Notes: generated from the letters alone by a model not told the origin. A stretch of DNA of 64,000 bases from Cutibacterium porci (GCF_009696315.1 NZ_VUMG01000004.1:1-64000); one strand, 5' to 3'; positions 44,360 through 53,725 are shown, counted from the stretch's first letter. Made by a program: numbers and translations.

Positions 44360-45670
44360 ATGGGAAACGTCACCATCGGTCGACGTCAGCTACTTGGCGG
44401 CACAGCCGCACTCGCGACAGTGCTCGCTGCGAGCGCATGTGGCATGAGTGGCTCGGACGACAAGCCGTCGGGCCAGGCATCTGTTGACCCATCCGCCAAG
44501 CTCGAGGGCACGATCCAGTTCCAAACGTGGTCCCTCAAGAATGAGAAGTTCACACCCTACTTCAAGAAGCTTGTCGCATCATTCGAGAAAGAGCATCCCG
44601 GGACCACCATCAAGTGGGTTGACCAGCCAGGCGAAGGCTACGAGGAGAAAGTCCAACAGCAAGCCACCGCCGGACAGCTTCCTGACGTCGTCAACATTCC
44701 GCCGAATTTCGCGTGGCAGCTCCGCAAAGCTCACAAGGTTATGGACCTCAAGAAAGCTGACAGCGCTGCCATCGCCACCTACACCAAAGGCGGCATTGAC
44801 GCCTACACCTTCGACGGTGACGACGGCGTCTACGGCTATCCGTGGTACTTAGGGACTGACCTCAACTGGTGGAATACCGAGGCCTTCGAGAAGTATGGCC
44901 TCGATCCCAAGAAGCTGCCGAACACGCTCGATGAGCTCTACGACCAAGCGATCACGATGGCCGAGAAGTCCCATGGAACGATGCCTCTCATTTCCACCGC
45001 GCCGGCCCTCGGCGATCTTGCTGCTCAGGGCGTCGAGGTTTATAAAGACGGCAAATTCACTTTCAACACTGACAAAGCCGTCGGGATCATCCAGAAGTAC
45101 GTCGAGCTTTACGCCAAGAAGGCTATGCCCCCGGAAGTGTTGCAGAACAATTACCTCGGCAACTCGAAACTGTTCATCCAAGGAAAGGTTGCATGGACCA
45201 CTGGCTCGGCGTCCTTCCCTGTCGACCTTAAGAAAGATGCTCCGAAGCTCCTTCCCCATGTCGCTATGACGAAGCGTATAGGCGTCCCGCCACTATTCGT
45301 GCAAGGTATTTGCGTCTCCGCAGAATCGAAGAACCCCAATTTGGCTCTTGCATTTGCCCAATATGTCACCAATAACGCCAACCAGGTCGATTTCGTCAAA
45401 CTGGCGCAGGGCTTCCTGCCTGGAACCCAAGAAGCCAATGAGAACCCAGCTTCCTTCACCTCCGTCATCTCCGACCCGCAGATGAAGGAAGCCGCAGAGG
45501 CCCTTGCCGACGAGATGAAAACGGCCAAGATCGGTGAACCTATGGCCTATACCGACGCTATGAAGACCTATGTTGGCCAACAGATTTCATCGGCAATGCG
45601 AGGCGACGTCTCTGCTAAGGACGCACTCGATAAGGCCGTCAAGTACTGCAACGATCACGTTGCTAAGTGA
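44360..45670 (+). CDS. ABC transporter sugar-binding lipoprotein
   Basis: 436 residues, CUT1-type extracellular solute-binding protein. N-terminus has twin arginines (IGRRQLLGG) and lipobox ASAC with the lipidated Cys at about 27, so it may be a Tat-exported lipoprotein. The two-lobed fold is typical (LEGTIQFQTWS, WYLGTDLNWWNTEAFEKYGL, FIQGKVAWTTGSAS, LALAFAQYVTN). Substrate is probably a mannose-containing oligosaccharide, inferred from the downstream GH38 and shared operator. First of three transporter genes; the ATPase subunit is missing, as is usual where a shared MsiK-type ATPase serves several systems. Confidence 0.9.
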   Translation: MGNVTIGRRQLLGGTAALATVLAASACGMSGSDDKPSGQASVDPSAKLEGTIQFQTWSLKNEKFTPYFKKLVASFEKEHPGTTIKWVDQPGEGYEEKVQQQATAGQLPDVVNIPPNFAWQLRKAHKVMDLKKADSAAIATYTKGGIDAYTFDGDDGVYGYPWYLGTDLNWWNTEAFEKYGLDPKKLPNTLDELYDQAITMAEKSHGTMPLISTAPALGDLAAQGVEVYKDGKFTFNTDKAVGIIQKYVELYAKKAMPPEVLQNNYLGNSKLFIQGKVAWTTGSASFPVDLKKDAPKLLPHVAMTKRIGVPPLFVQGICVSAESKNPNLALAFAQYVTNNANQVDFVKLAQGFLPGTQEANENPASFTSVISDPQMKEAAEALADEMKTAKIGEPMAYTDAMKTYVGQQISSAMRGDVSAKDALDKAVKYCNDHVAK

Positions 45671-45675
45671 TCCAC

Positions 45676-45707
45676 CTGCTGGCTCCGCAGTACTGCGGAG
45701 CCAGCAG
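45676..45707. repeat. Perfect 32-bp palindrome between binding protein and permease genes
   Basis: Arms 45676-45691 and 45692-45707 are exact reverse complements (16 bp each, starting CTGCTGGCTCCGCAGT). It begins five bases after the stop of the binding-protein gene. As RNA it would form a very stable stem-loop without a T-tract. It likely protects the upstream message or partly terminates, giving more binding protein than permease. Confidence 0.75.
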
Positions 45708-45741
45708 AACCGTTGTCGACACCGCCTAAGGATTGCGCTCC

Positions 45742-46695
45742 ATGAACTCCCACCGCTGGTACACACCGTGGTTGTTGGTGGCTCCGGCAGTCGTGTGGAC
45801 CATCGTGTTCGCCCTCTACCCCTTCATCAACACAATCATCCTGTCCTTCACAAACACTCGACCCCTCGTCGGCGGGGAGTTCATCGGTTTCACGAATTAC
45901 GTCGAACTATGGCACGACGACATGTTCTGGAGTGCCATGGTGACGACATTCATCTACGTCATCATCTGCATCCCACTATTGACTATCCTGCCGTTGCTGC
46001 TGGCTTTACTGGTTGAAAAGAAGATTCCAGGTATCTCATTCTTCCGCACGGTGGCATATTTCCCCGTCATCGCATCGGTTGTCGTCGTCGCCCTCATCTG
46101 GAGCTGGATGTTTGACTCTCGTGGTCTCATTAATCAATCCTTGCAATGGATGGGCATAACGAGTAGCCCCATTCCCTTTCTCGTCGATCGCTGGAAGTTG
46201 CTCGGTTGTGCGATTCTGCTGACAGTCTGGAAAGGCCTCGGCTACTACATGATTGTCTATCTCGCGGCGCTCGGAAATGTTGACCACGACCTACACGAGG
46301 CCGCTGCCCTAGACGGTGCGGGCACTTTCCAGCGATTCCGCAATGTCACCATACCCGGCATCCGGCCCGCAATGATCCTCATCATTGCCCTTATCGCGGT
46401 ATCCGGCATGAGGATCTTTTCCGAATTGTACGTCCTCACCAACGGCACAGGTGGCCCCGGCGGCGAGGATTCCAGCTTGGTTATGGTCATTAAACAGGTT
46501 GGAACCGGTTTGTCTGGGCAACTCGGATATGCCTCTGCCCTGTCAGTCGTGTTGTTCTTCCTTACCCTCATTCCATTGACTGTCATTGGTTGGGCTAACA
46601 ACAAAGATCTCCGATCGGGGCGTCGAACCAAGCGAGGAGGACGTGCCCGCAGGGCCGTCGCTTTCCAGAACGCTACGAAGGAGACGATGGCATGA
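45742..46695 (+). CDS. ABC sugar transporter permease (MalF-like)
   Basis: 317 residues, six membrane helices. The EAA loop contacting the ATPase reads HEAAALDGAGTFQRFRNVTIPGIRPAMIL. Start ATG at 45742 with AAGGA nine bases upstream; an in-frame TTG at 45733 abuts the same motif. Overlaps the next permease by four bases. Confidence 0.93.
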   Translation: MNSHRWYTPWLLVAPAVVWTIVFALYPFINTIILSFTNTRPLVGGEFIGFTNYVELWHDDMFWSAMVTTFIYVIICIPLLTILPLLLALLVEKKIPGISFFRTVAYFPVIASVVVVALIWSWMFDSRGLINQSLQWMGITSSPIPFLVDRWKLLGCAILLTVWKGLGYYMIVYLAALGNVDHDLHEAAALDGAGTFQRFRNVTIPGIRPAMILIIALIAVSGMRIFSELYVLTNGTGGPGGEDSSLVMVIKQVGTGLSGQLGYASALSVVLFFLTLIPLTVIGWANNKDLRSGRRTKRGGRARRAVAFQNATKETMA

Positions 46696-47588
46696 GTGCT
46701 GAGAACGCAACCAGCCCCCACAAGCAGAAGCCATGGCGTAGCCGACGCGCTTTTGACCCAACTCGCCCCACACTCGCCGGACTCATTGGACGTTACCTTC
46801 TCTTGGTCGTCGTCGTCATCATTTCAATCGGGCCCTTCCTATGGCAGCTCTCGACCTCTCTTAAAGGGGTCACTGAAAACATCTATTCTTTTCCACCCCA
46901 CCTCGTTCCCCAGGAATTCAGTATTGACGCATATCGACGTGTTGCCCACGTGGTGCCGATCTTCCGGTACGCCTGGCATTCAGTCATCGTTGCAGCAGTC
47001 TGCGTCGTTGGTAACGTTGTGCTGGCTTCCTTGGCTGGCTACGCACTGACCTGCATGAAGTTCCGCGGCAAGAAGGTCGTCATGGGCATCCTATTGTCAG
47101 TCCTCCTATTGCCGGGCGAGGTGACGTTAACGAGCCAGTATCTCGTTATTAAAGGAATGGGTCTTGCGAACACGCTCGCAGGCGTAGCCATTCCAGGTGT
47201 CGTTGGCGCTATCAATGTCTTGCTCATGGCGACCGCCTGTCGAGCCGTCCCGGCGTCAGTATTGGATGCGGCAACCGTTGATGGCGCGAACACATGGTCG
47301 AAGATTCGTCATATTGTGTGGCCCAATATCAAGGGAATGGCATCGGTAGTCGCGGTGTTCTCTTTTATCGGGGCCTGGGACGATTTCCTGTGGCCACTCG
47401 TTGTCCTCAACGATCCAGACAAATACACACTGACGGTCGGTATGCAATATCTCAGCTCGACGATGTCTACCGATCCGCGCGAGGTCGCAGCAGGCACAAT
47501 CATCGCCCTCATCCCTATCATCATCGTCTTCGCGTCCATGCAGAAGGTGTTCTTCCGCGGTGTCGAAGGCGGTGGAGTCAAGGGCTGA
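46692..47588 (+). CDS. ABC sugar transporter permease (MalG-like)
   Basis: 298 residues, six helices; EAA loop ASVLDAATVDGANTWSKIRHIVWPNIKG. Second permease of the CUT1 importer, ATGA overlap with the first. Converges with the lacI-type gene 20 bp downstream. Confidence 0.93.
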   Translation: MSAENATSPHKQKPWRSRRAFDPTRPTLAGLIGRYLLLVVVVIISIGPFLWQLSTSLKGVTENIYSFPPHLVPQEFSIDAYRRVAHVVPIFRYAWHSVIVAAVCVVGNVVLASLAGYALTCMKFRGKKVVMGILLSVLLLPGEVTLTSQYLVIKGMGLANTLAGVAIPGVVGAINVLLMATACRAVPASVLDAATVDGANTWSKIRHIVWPNIKGMASVVAVFSFIGAWDDFLWPLVVLNDPDKYTLTVGMQYLSSTMSTDPREVAAGTIIALIPIIIVFASMQKVFFRGVEGGGVKG

Positions 47589-47608
47589 CGTCAGCTGTTG
47601 CCGGTCTC

Positions 47609-48619
47609 TTACCGCGCCTGGCCAGTAGATCCTCGAACGACGAGCTCGGGTGGTTGCTCAGTGATGTCGTCAACCTCGTCACCGTCGATAATGTCCATCA
47701 GCATCGTGACGGCGTCGCGTCCCAGAACTGACGGATCTCGTCGCAAAGCGGTAATTCCCGGCGACATCACCCGGCAGGCCGGGGAATCCTCGAAGGACAC
47801 CACCGAAACGTCAGTAGGGACGTGTAGGCCATGCTCGGCAACAGCAGCCAAACCGCCAAGCGTCAGTACCTCGTTGTCATAGACAATCGCGGTAGGACGA
47901 TCCTCGGTCTCTAGCAGCGCACTGGTCTCACGCAACCCGGACTGCTCGGAGTATTCCGTTGCGGCAGCCTCGATGACGACTGCTCCTAGTCTGTCGGCCT
48001 GCCGAGCGAATGCCTGTCGCCGAACCATACTGTGCTCGAGAGTGGGGTCACCACCGATATGAGCAATGCGACGATGACCTCGGTCAACCAAGTGAGTCAC
48101 GATGCTTCCTGCAGCAGCCGCATCATCAATATGGACACCAGGCAGTGGTGTGTCATTCATAGCCCCAACAACCGTGCATGGCATGGTGATCTCGGCCATA
48201 AGCGGCCACCGCGGGTCATGATGTGCCGGATCGACGAGGACCACTCCGTCAACTCGACGCTGCGCCCACCATTGACGATGGACCTCGCACTCCTCCTCGC
48301 GGGATGCGACCAACTGCAACACCAGAGCAACGCGCGCCGGAGTGAGAACCTCCTCCATACCCGCGATGAGATGAAGGAAGAACCCTTCACCAGCGAAGCT
48401 GCGATCATCGCGCGCAATGACGAGCCCCACCGCTCCCGCCCGATTGGCAGATAACGCCCTCGCGGCCACATTGGGACGCCAACCCAAATCCTTGGCAACC
48501 GTCTTAATGCGCGCTCTCGTAGCTTCAGAGACGCCCGGCTTGTCGTTGAGAGCAAATGACACTGCCCCCGGTGACACCCCGGCAACCCTGGCAATGTCCT
48601 TGATCGTCGTCCTATCCAT
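47609..48619 (-). CDS. LacI-family repressor of the mannoside locus
   Basis: 336 residues. N-terminal helix-turn-helix (TTIKDIARVAGVSPGAVSFALNDKPGVSEATRARI), hinge with VAARALSANRAGAVGLVIARDD, then a periplasmic-binding-protein-like sensor domain. It sits between the transporter operon and the divergent glycosidase operon, and three LacI-type palindromes flank these genes. The effector is probably an imported or released sugar; this is inference from position. Confidence 0.92.
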   Translation of the reverse strand: MDRTTIKDIARVAGVSPGAVSFALNDKPGVSEATRARIKTVAKDLGWRPNVAARALSANRAGAVGLVIARDDRSFAGEGFFLHLIAGMEEVLTPARVALVLQLVASREEECEVHRQWWAQRRVDGVVLVDPAHHDPRWPLMAEITMPCTVVGAMNDTPLPGVHIDDAAAAGSIVTHLVDRGHRRIAHIGGDPTLEHSMVRRQAFARQADRLGAVVIEAAATEYSEQSGLRETSALLETEDRPTAIVYDNEVLTLGGLAAVAEHGLHVPTDVSVVSFEDSPACRVMSPGITALRRDPSVLGRDAVTMLMDIIDGDEVDDITEQPPELVVRGSTGQAR

Positions 48620-48732
48620 GAGGCCACGGTCCTTCCCGAAGCATGAATGCTGTATCGGACGGGGCCTAGACGTGCCGTCGCCTGAGGCTCCTCGACCCGC
48701 GCGGCATCATTGTAGGGCTATCTGCAGTAATG

Positions 48733-48748
48733 GGTAAAACGCTTCAGC
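48733..48748. promoter_or_regulatory. Weaker LacI-type operator upstream of the repressor gene
   Basis: GGTAAAACGCTTCAGC, centred on CG at 48740-48741, matches the LacI-family pattern less well than the other two sites. It is 114 bp upstream of the repressor start, so autoregulation is possible. Confidence 0.45.
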
Positions 48749-48854
48749 TAGCGATCACACATGGACCTCGCCGCGATCCTCCTCAACGCGCAAGCACCGA
48801 GTCACCGCGGAATTCACCGTTGAAGACCGCTTGACCAGCTGCTAGGCAACGAGG

Positions 48855-48882
48855 TTGACTAAACCGTATTAGTCACTAGACT
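48855..48882 (+). promoter_or_regulatory. Promoter of the glycosidase operon
   Basis: TTGACT (48855-48860), 16-bp spacer, TAGACT (48877-48882). The LacI-type operator occupies the spacer, so repressor binding would directly exclude RNA polymerase. The rest of the 310-bp gap (48620-48930) holds only the weaker operator. Confidence 0.5.
48858..48873. promoter_or_regulatory. LacI-type operator, glycosidase side
   Basis: ACTAAACCGTATTAGT, a 16-bp palindrome centred on CG and differing from the transporter-side site at one position. Lies between the -35 and -10 of the glycosidase promoter. Confidence 0.75.
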
Positions 48883-48930
48883 TCACTCCGAAGCTATCCG
48901 TTGTCAATGCTGCAACCGTCAGGGACTCTC

Positions 48931-51900
48931 ATGCATGATCACGCCCCCATTCTTGATGGCAGGGTGCACCGCCATCTCGCTGAGAAGATTCGCCCCGCCG
49001 AAACCACCACGATCTGTCCCCTCAACGTTGAGTGGTCTCCCGTTACCGACAGCGTCAGGGGATCAAACAGTCGGCCTGGCGTCCTCGGTCAGGGTGAACC
49101 TATCTCGATTAATGACGGCGTAGCCCTGACCTATGAGCCCTTCCACGTCGGTGACGCGTGGGGGCCACCATGGGGAACGACGTGGTTTCATGTCACCGCG
49201 ACCGTACCGCCTGAGCATCGAGACGACCACCTTGAGATGATCGTTGATCTCGGTGGGGTGTGGGATTCCCCCGGATTCCAATCCGAGGGAATGGTGGTGC
49301 GTCCCGACGGTTCCGTCATCAAGGCCCTCAACCCGCGCAATACCTGGATTCCCGTCGAGACTGACGACGAGGGCCATATCGACATCTACATCGAAGCTGC
49401 CTCGAACCCCATCTTGCTAGCCCAACCACCCTTCCAGCCCACCGAAGACGGGGACAAGCTCACCGCCTCCACTGAGGCGTATTACACCCTCAAACAAGCT
49501 GACCTCGTCGTCGTCCATGACGAGGTGCGCGAACTCATTGCCGATGTCGTCGCCTTGTCGGGATTGGCAGCCCAGTTACCCGAGGACTCTGAGCGTCGTT
49601 GGGAGATCCGTCGCGCTTTGGATCGCGCTATGGACCGTCTCGACCTATCTCATGTAGCCTCCACCGCATCGCAGGCTCGCAGCGGGTTAGCTCCTGCCTT
49701 GGCTCGACGCGCACACGAGTCGGCTCAGACGATGACCGCCATCGGCCATGCTCACATCGACTCCGCGTGGCTGTGGCCCCTGCGCGAGACGCGACGCAAG
49801 GTTGCCCGAACTATCTCCAACCAGCTCAACCTCATCGACGATGATCCCACCCACATCTTCGCTTTCCCGGCCGCCCAGCATTCGGCGTGGCTCGAAGCCG
49901 ATCATCCTGACCTCTTCGCGAGATTACAGAAAGCTGTCAAGGAAGGCCGCATCATCCCAGTGGGCGGTATGTGGGTGGAATCTGACGCCAATCTCCCCGG
50001 CGGCGAGTCAATGTGTCGTCAGCTGTTGTACGGGCAGCGTTATTTCATGACGAAGTTTGGCCACCATTGCCCCGAAGTGTGGCTACCTGACTCTTTTGGC
50101 TATTCTGGCGCACTCCCCCAGTTAGCAAAATTGGCAGGTGCCCGCTGGTTTTTGACCCAAAAGATTTCCTGGAATCAAGTTGATAAATTTCCCCATCATT
50201 CGTTCTGGTGGGAAGGAATCGACGGAACCCGCATCTTTACTCATTTCCCGCCCGCAGATACGTACGGTTCCGACTTGTCGGCTCACGACCTTGAGCATGC
50301 CCGCGCCAACTTCCAAGACAAGGGTCGCGCTAATTCTTCCTTGGTGCCCTTTGGCTACGGTGATGGCGGTGGCGGTCCCACTCGCGAAATGCTCGCTCAA
50401 GCGCGCAGAATTGCTGATCTTGACGGATCCCCAAAGCTTGCTATCGAGCCCCCAGCTACCTTCTTCGCTCGAGCCGAATCCGAGCATGAAGACCCTGGTA
50501 CGTGGGTCGGAGAGCTCTACCTCGAACTGCACCGCGGCACTTTCACCAGCCAGTATGAGGTCAAAAAGGGAAATCGCCGTAACGAGCACCTGCTTCGGGA
50601 GGCCGAGTTGTGGTGCGCCACCGCTGCCGTACGAGGACTCATGGATTATCCCGGTGAGCGCCTCGCGGACATATGGCGGACGATATGCCTGTACCAATTC
50701 CACGACATTTTGCCCGGATCAGCCATCGCGTGGGTGTACCGCGAAGTCGTCGCAGATCACCGCTGCATCTCCGACGAACTAACTGAACTCATTCATGATG
50801 CCCAGGAGTTACTGGCCGGAAGCGGGGATGAGGAGGTCGTCTTTGACTGCGCTCCAATGACCCGCCCGTGGGCTTCTACAGTCACTATGGGCGCTGGCAA
50901 GGCTCCATCTATCTCAGACAAGGTCTATGCCGAAAAAATCGACACCGGGTTCATCGTCGGTAATGGCCTACTACGCATGACTGTCGACGCGCACGGGCTC
51001 ATCACGCACCTCGTCGATGCCGCTAGTGGTCGCGACGCTATACCGGCGGGTCAGCGTGGCAACCTACTCCAGATGCACCCGGATTTCCCGAATATGTGGG
51101 ACGCCTGGGACATCGATCCTTTTTACGCCAACACCGTTACCGACCTCGATGACGGCCAGGCCACCATGACGCGCACTGGCGAGTCGGTCACCATCAGCGT
51201 GACGAGAGTTTTTGGTCACTCCAGCGCGACCCAATCGTTGACTATTAATCCAGGAGATCCGCGCGTCAAGGTACGCACTCACGTCGACTGGCACGAGCGT
51301 GACAGCCTCCTGAAGCTCGCATGGCCGGTCGACGTCCACACAGATCACGCCGACTACGAGATCGAGATGGGTCACATCACGCGTCCCACTCACACCAACA
51401 CGTCGTGGGATGCTTTCCGCTTTGAGGTCCATGCGCACCGGTGGGTGTACCTGTCCGAGCCCGGTTTTGGCGTTGCTATCGCCAACTCCGGCACGTACGG
51501 ATGGAATGTGTCGCGTCATCCCAAAGACAACGGCGGTACCTGGTCGGTTGCTCACGCATCTCTCCTCAAGGGGGCACGTTTCCCTGATCCACGCGCTGAC
51601 GAGGGCGAACACGACTTCTTTCACACGTTGCATGTCGGCGCTGATCTCACCGACGCTATCCGCGACGGATACGCTGCCAATCTGTGCGTGCGGCGTCGTC
51701 ACGGTTCCCCGGTCGAACCGTTGCTAACCGTCGAGGGAGTTGTCGTCGAGGCCATCAAGCTTGCTGAGGACGGTTCTGGTGATGTCATCGTCCGGCTCTA
51801 TGAACCCTATGGCCACCATATTCACACCACGATGATCTTGGGATTTGACGCCACGTCTGCTGTCGAGGTCGATCTACTCGAAGACCCTCTCGACGGCAAC

Positions 51901-52014
51901 CCCCGCGCCCAGGTAGCCCCCTCTGCTATCACCAACGGCCTTGCTCATGGCACCATCGGCCTGTCATTACGCCCGTTCCAGGTCGCAACCCTCAGGTTGG
52001 GACGTATCCGATGA
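48931..52014 (+). CDS. GH38 alpha-mannosidase
   Basis: About 1027 residues, normal for bacterial GH38. Zinc and catalytic motifs: IGHAHIDSAWLWPLRETRRKVART near residue 275 and the nucleophile Asp in VWLPDSFGYSGALPQLAK near 385; DILPGSAIAWVYRE and a long C-terminal beta-sandwich (TRTHV-type; PGDPRVKVRTHVDWHERDSLLKLAWP) follow. No signal peptide, so it acts on imported oligosaccharides. Start ATG at 48931 with AGGGA five bases upstream; earlier in-frame codons at 48901 and 48907 lack one. Overlaps the next gene by four bases. Confidence 0.95.
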   Translation: MHDHAPILDGRVHRHLAEKIRPAETTTICPLNVEWSPVTDSVRGSNSRPGVLGQGEPISINDGVALTYEPFHVGDAWGPPWGTTWFHVTATVPPEHRDDHLEMIVDLGGVWDSPGFQSEGMVVRPDGSVIKALNPRNTWIPVETDDEGHIDIYIEAASNPILLAQPPFQPTEDGDKLTASTEAYYTLKQADLVVVHDEVRELIADVVALSGLAAQLPEDSERRWEIRRALDRAMDRLDLSHVASTASQARSGLAPALARRAHESAQTMTAIGHAHIDSAWLWPLRETRRKVARTISNQLNLIDDDPTHIFAFPAAQHSAWLEADHPDLFARLQKAVKEGRIIPVGGMWVESDANLPGGESMCRQLLYGQRYFMTKFGHHCPEVWLPDSFGYSGALPQLAKLAGARWFLTQKISWNQVDKFPHHSFWWEGIDGTRIFTHFPPADTYGSDLSAHDLEHARANFQDKGRANSSLVPFGYGDGGGGPTREMLAQARRIADLDGSPKLAIEPPATFFARAESEHEDPGTWVGELYLELHRGTFTSQYEVKKGNRRNEHLLREAELWCATAAVRGLMDYPGERLADIWRTICLYQFHDILPGSAIAWVYREVVADHRCISDELTELIHDAQELLAGSGDEEVVFDCAPMTRPWASTVTMGAGKAPSISDKVYAEKIDTGFIVGNGLLRMTVDAHGLITHLVDAASGRDAIPAGQRGNLLQMHPDFPNMWDAWDIDPFYANTVTDLDDGQATMTRTGESVTISVTRVFGHSSATQSLTINPGDPRVKVRTHVDWHERDSLLKLAWPVDVHTDHADYEIEMGHITRPTHTNTSWDAFRFEVHAHRWVYLSEPGFGVAIANSGTYGWNVSRHPKDNGGTWSVAHASLLKGARFPDPRADEGEHDFFHTLHVGADLTDAIRDGYAANLCVRRRHGSPVEPLLTVEGVVVEAIKLAEDGSGDVIVRLYEPYGHHIHTTMILGFDATSAVEVDLLEDPLDGNPRAQVAPSAITNGLAHGTIGLSLRPFQVATLRLGRIR

Positions 52015-53183
52015 AGGTTGGCGTCAATTACGCTCCCTCCCAAGGGTGGTTCCATAGCTGGCTTGATCTTGACCTCGATGCAATCCGCCGTGACTTTGAA
52101 GTCATTGCCCAGCTTGGCCTCGACCATGTGCGTCTGTTCCCACTGTGGCCGTTGTTGCAACCCAATCGCGGGCTCGTCCGCCCACGAGCTCTCGATGATG
52201 TCACCTCGGTTGTACGAGCTGCCGGAGAGTTCGACCTTGATGTCACCGTGGACGCCCTCAACGGGCATCTATCGAGCTACGACTTCTTACCAGCGTGGGT
52301 AATCACGTGGCACGAGTCGAATCTCTTTACCGATCCGCTCGTGAAATCTGGACAACGTGACCTTATCGGTCAGCTCGCACAGCGATTACGCGAAGAACCG
52401 AATGTCACAGGAATAACCGTTGGAAATGAATTCCCGCAGTACGCTGCGTTGGCACCAGGACATGTACACCCGACGCGCAGCGCATGCACCATCGACGAGG
52501 CCCAGACCTGGTTGCAGACGATGCAGGATGCTATGACCGAACAATGGCCTGAAGGGCGGTTCTGGTTCGGGTTCGACGATGACCTATGGTTCGTTGATGA
52601 TCATCCATTTATCCCACGCCACGCCGTGATCCAGGGGTCTGCTACAACCGTCCACTCCTGGGTGTTTTCCCAAGTAGGACCCCGGTTCGGGAATGGACAT
52701 TCTGCCCTCACGTGGTTCCCACGCTACTTACTGGAGTTGGCTCGAGCGTGGAGCCCGGACCCGCAGCGTCCACTGTGGCTACAGGAGGTTGGGGCTCCTC
52801 GAACCCATGTTTGCGATGCTGAGGCGGCCGAGTTTATGACAACAACCATGGCATCACTAGCTTCGACACCGGGCCTGGAGGCTGTGACCTGGTGGTGCTC
52901 TCACGACGTTTCCCGTGACCTGCTCGATTTTCCGGAGCTGGAGTACTCGTTAGGTCTGTTCACGACTGACGGCACACCTAAGCCGGAGGCACATGCCTTG
53001 GCGCAGGTGATACCCGACCTGCACGCCGCTCAGCCTCAACACCAATCTGACGAGTTGACATTCAGTGCAAGCTGGGAGACGGGCGAAGGCCGCTCAGTAT
53101 GCTCCCCGATGGGCGATCTCTTTGCTCAATGGGTCGATCAGGCTGAGCACACCGGAACAGCCCCAAGACTCCAGCGAGTCTGA
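52011..53183 (+). CDS. GH5-like cytoplasmic glycosidase
   Basis: 390 residues of the (beta/alpha)8 clan A type. Starts KVGVNYAPSQGWFHSWLDLDLDAIRRDFEVIAQLGLDHVRLFPLWPLLQP. The likely acid/base Glu is in TGITVGNEFPQ and the nucleophile Glu in PLWLQEVGAPR; WWCSHDVSRDLLDFPELEYSLGLFTTDGTPKP closes the barrel. No signal peptide. Coupled (ATGA) to the GH38 gene, so probably a beta-mannosidase or mannanase-like enzyme acting on the same glycan. The family and specificity are not certain. Confidence 0.8.
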   Translation: MKVGVNYAPSQGWFHSWLDLDLDAIRRDFEVIAQLGLDHVRLFPLWPLLQPNRGLVRPRALDDVTSVVRAAGEFDLDVTVDALNGHLSSYDFLPAWVITWHESNLFTDPLVKSGQRDLIGQLAQRLREEPNVTGITVGNEFPQYAALAPGHVHPTRSACTIDEAQTWLQTMQDAMTEQWPEGRFWFGFDDDLWFVDDHPFIPRHAVIQGSATTVHSWVFSQVGPRFGNGHSALTWFPRYLLELARAWSPDPQRPLWLQEVGAPRTHVCDAEAAEFMTTTMASLASTPGLEAVTWWCSHDVSRDLLDFPELEYSLGLFTTDGTPKPEAHALAQVIPDLHAAQPQHQSDELTFSASWETGEGRSVCSPMGDLFAQWVDQAEHTGTAPRLQRV

Positions 53184-53246
53184 GATTGATCTTGCGAAAG
53201 GGCGTCAAAGCAGAATACGGGTGCAACGATCGACGCAACGGCCTCC

Positions 53247-53723
53247 TCAACTCCGGAGGAACCTCTCGCGGAGAGCAGCATCAACCATTGCCGGCACAAA
53301 TTCGGACACATTGCCGCCATTACAGGCAGCAGATCGAATCATGGACGAGCTAATAGTGCCGAATTCGCGGCCGGCAGGCAACAAGATGGTTTCAATGCCA
53401 CTCATGGCCTTATTGAGGTGGGCCATCTGGAGTTCATAGTCAAAGTCTCCACCAAACCGCAGCCCGCGAATAATGGCATCAGCGCCCATGTCAGTGCAAA
53501 AATCGACCAACAGGCCGTCAACGAGAGCCACCTCGACTCCCGGGATATCGGAAACGGCATCCTTGACGAAAGTCACTCGCTCATCCATAGAGAAGATGCC
53601 GTTCTTTGCCGAGTTCACGGCGACTCCGACGACAACCTCGTCGACGAGCTCAGCGGCTCGGGTCACGATGTCAACATGGCCGAGTGTGATGGGGTCGAAC
53701 GATCCTGAGAACACTGCTTTCAC
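53247..53723 (-). CDS. coaD: Phosphopantetheine adenylyltransferase
   Basis: Penultimate step of coenzyme A synthesis. 158 residues; nucleotidyltransferase motif SGSFDPITLGHVD, RGLRFGGDFDYELQMAHLN, and the second motif ISSSMIRSAA. Follows rsmD by two bases, the usual pairing. Confidence 0.96.
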   Translation of the reverse strand: MKAVFSGSFDPITLGHVDIVTRAAELVDEVVVGVAVNSAKNGIFSMDERVTFVKDAVSDIPGVEVALVDGLLVDFCTDMGADAIIRGLRFGGDFDYELQMAHLNKAMSGIETILLPAGREFGTISSSMIRSAACNGGNVSEFVPAMVDAALRERFLRS

Positions 53724-53725
53724 TA

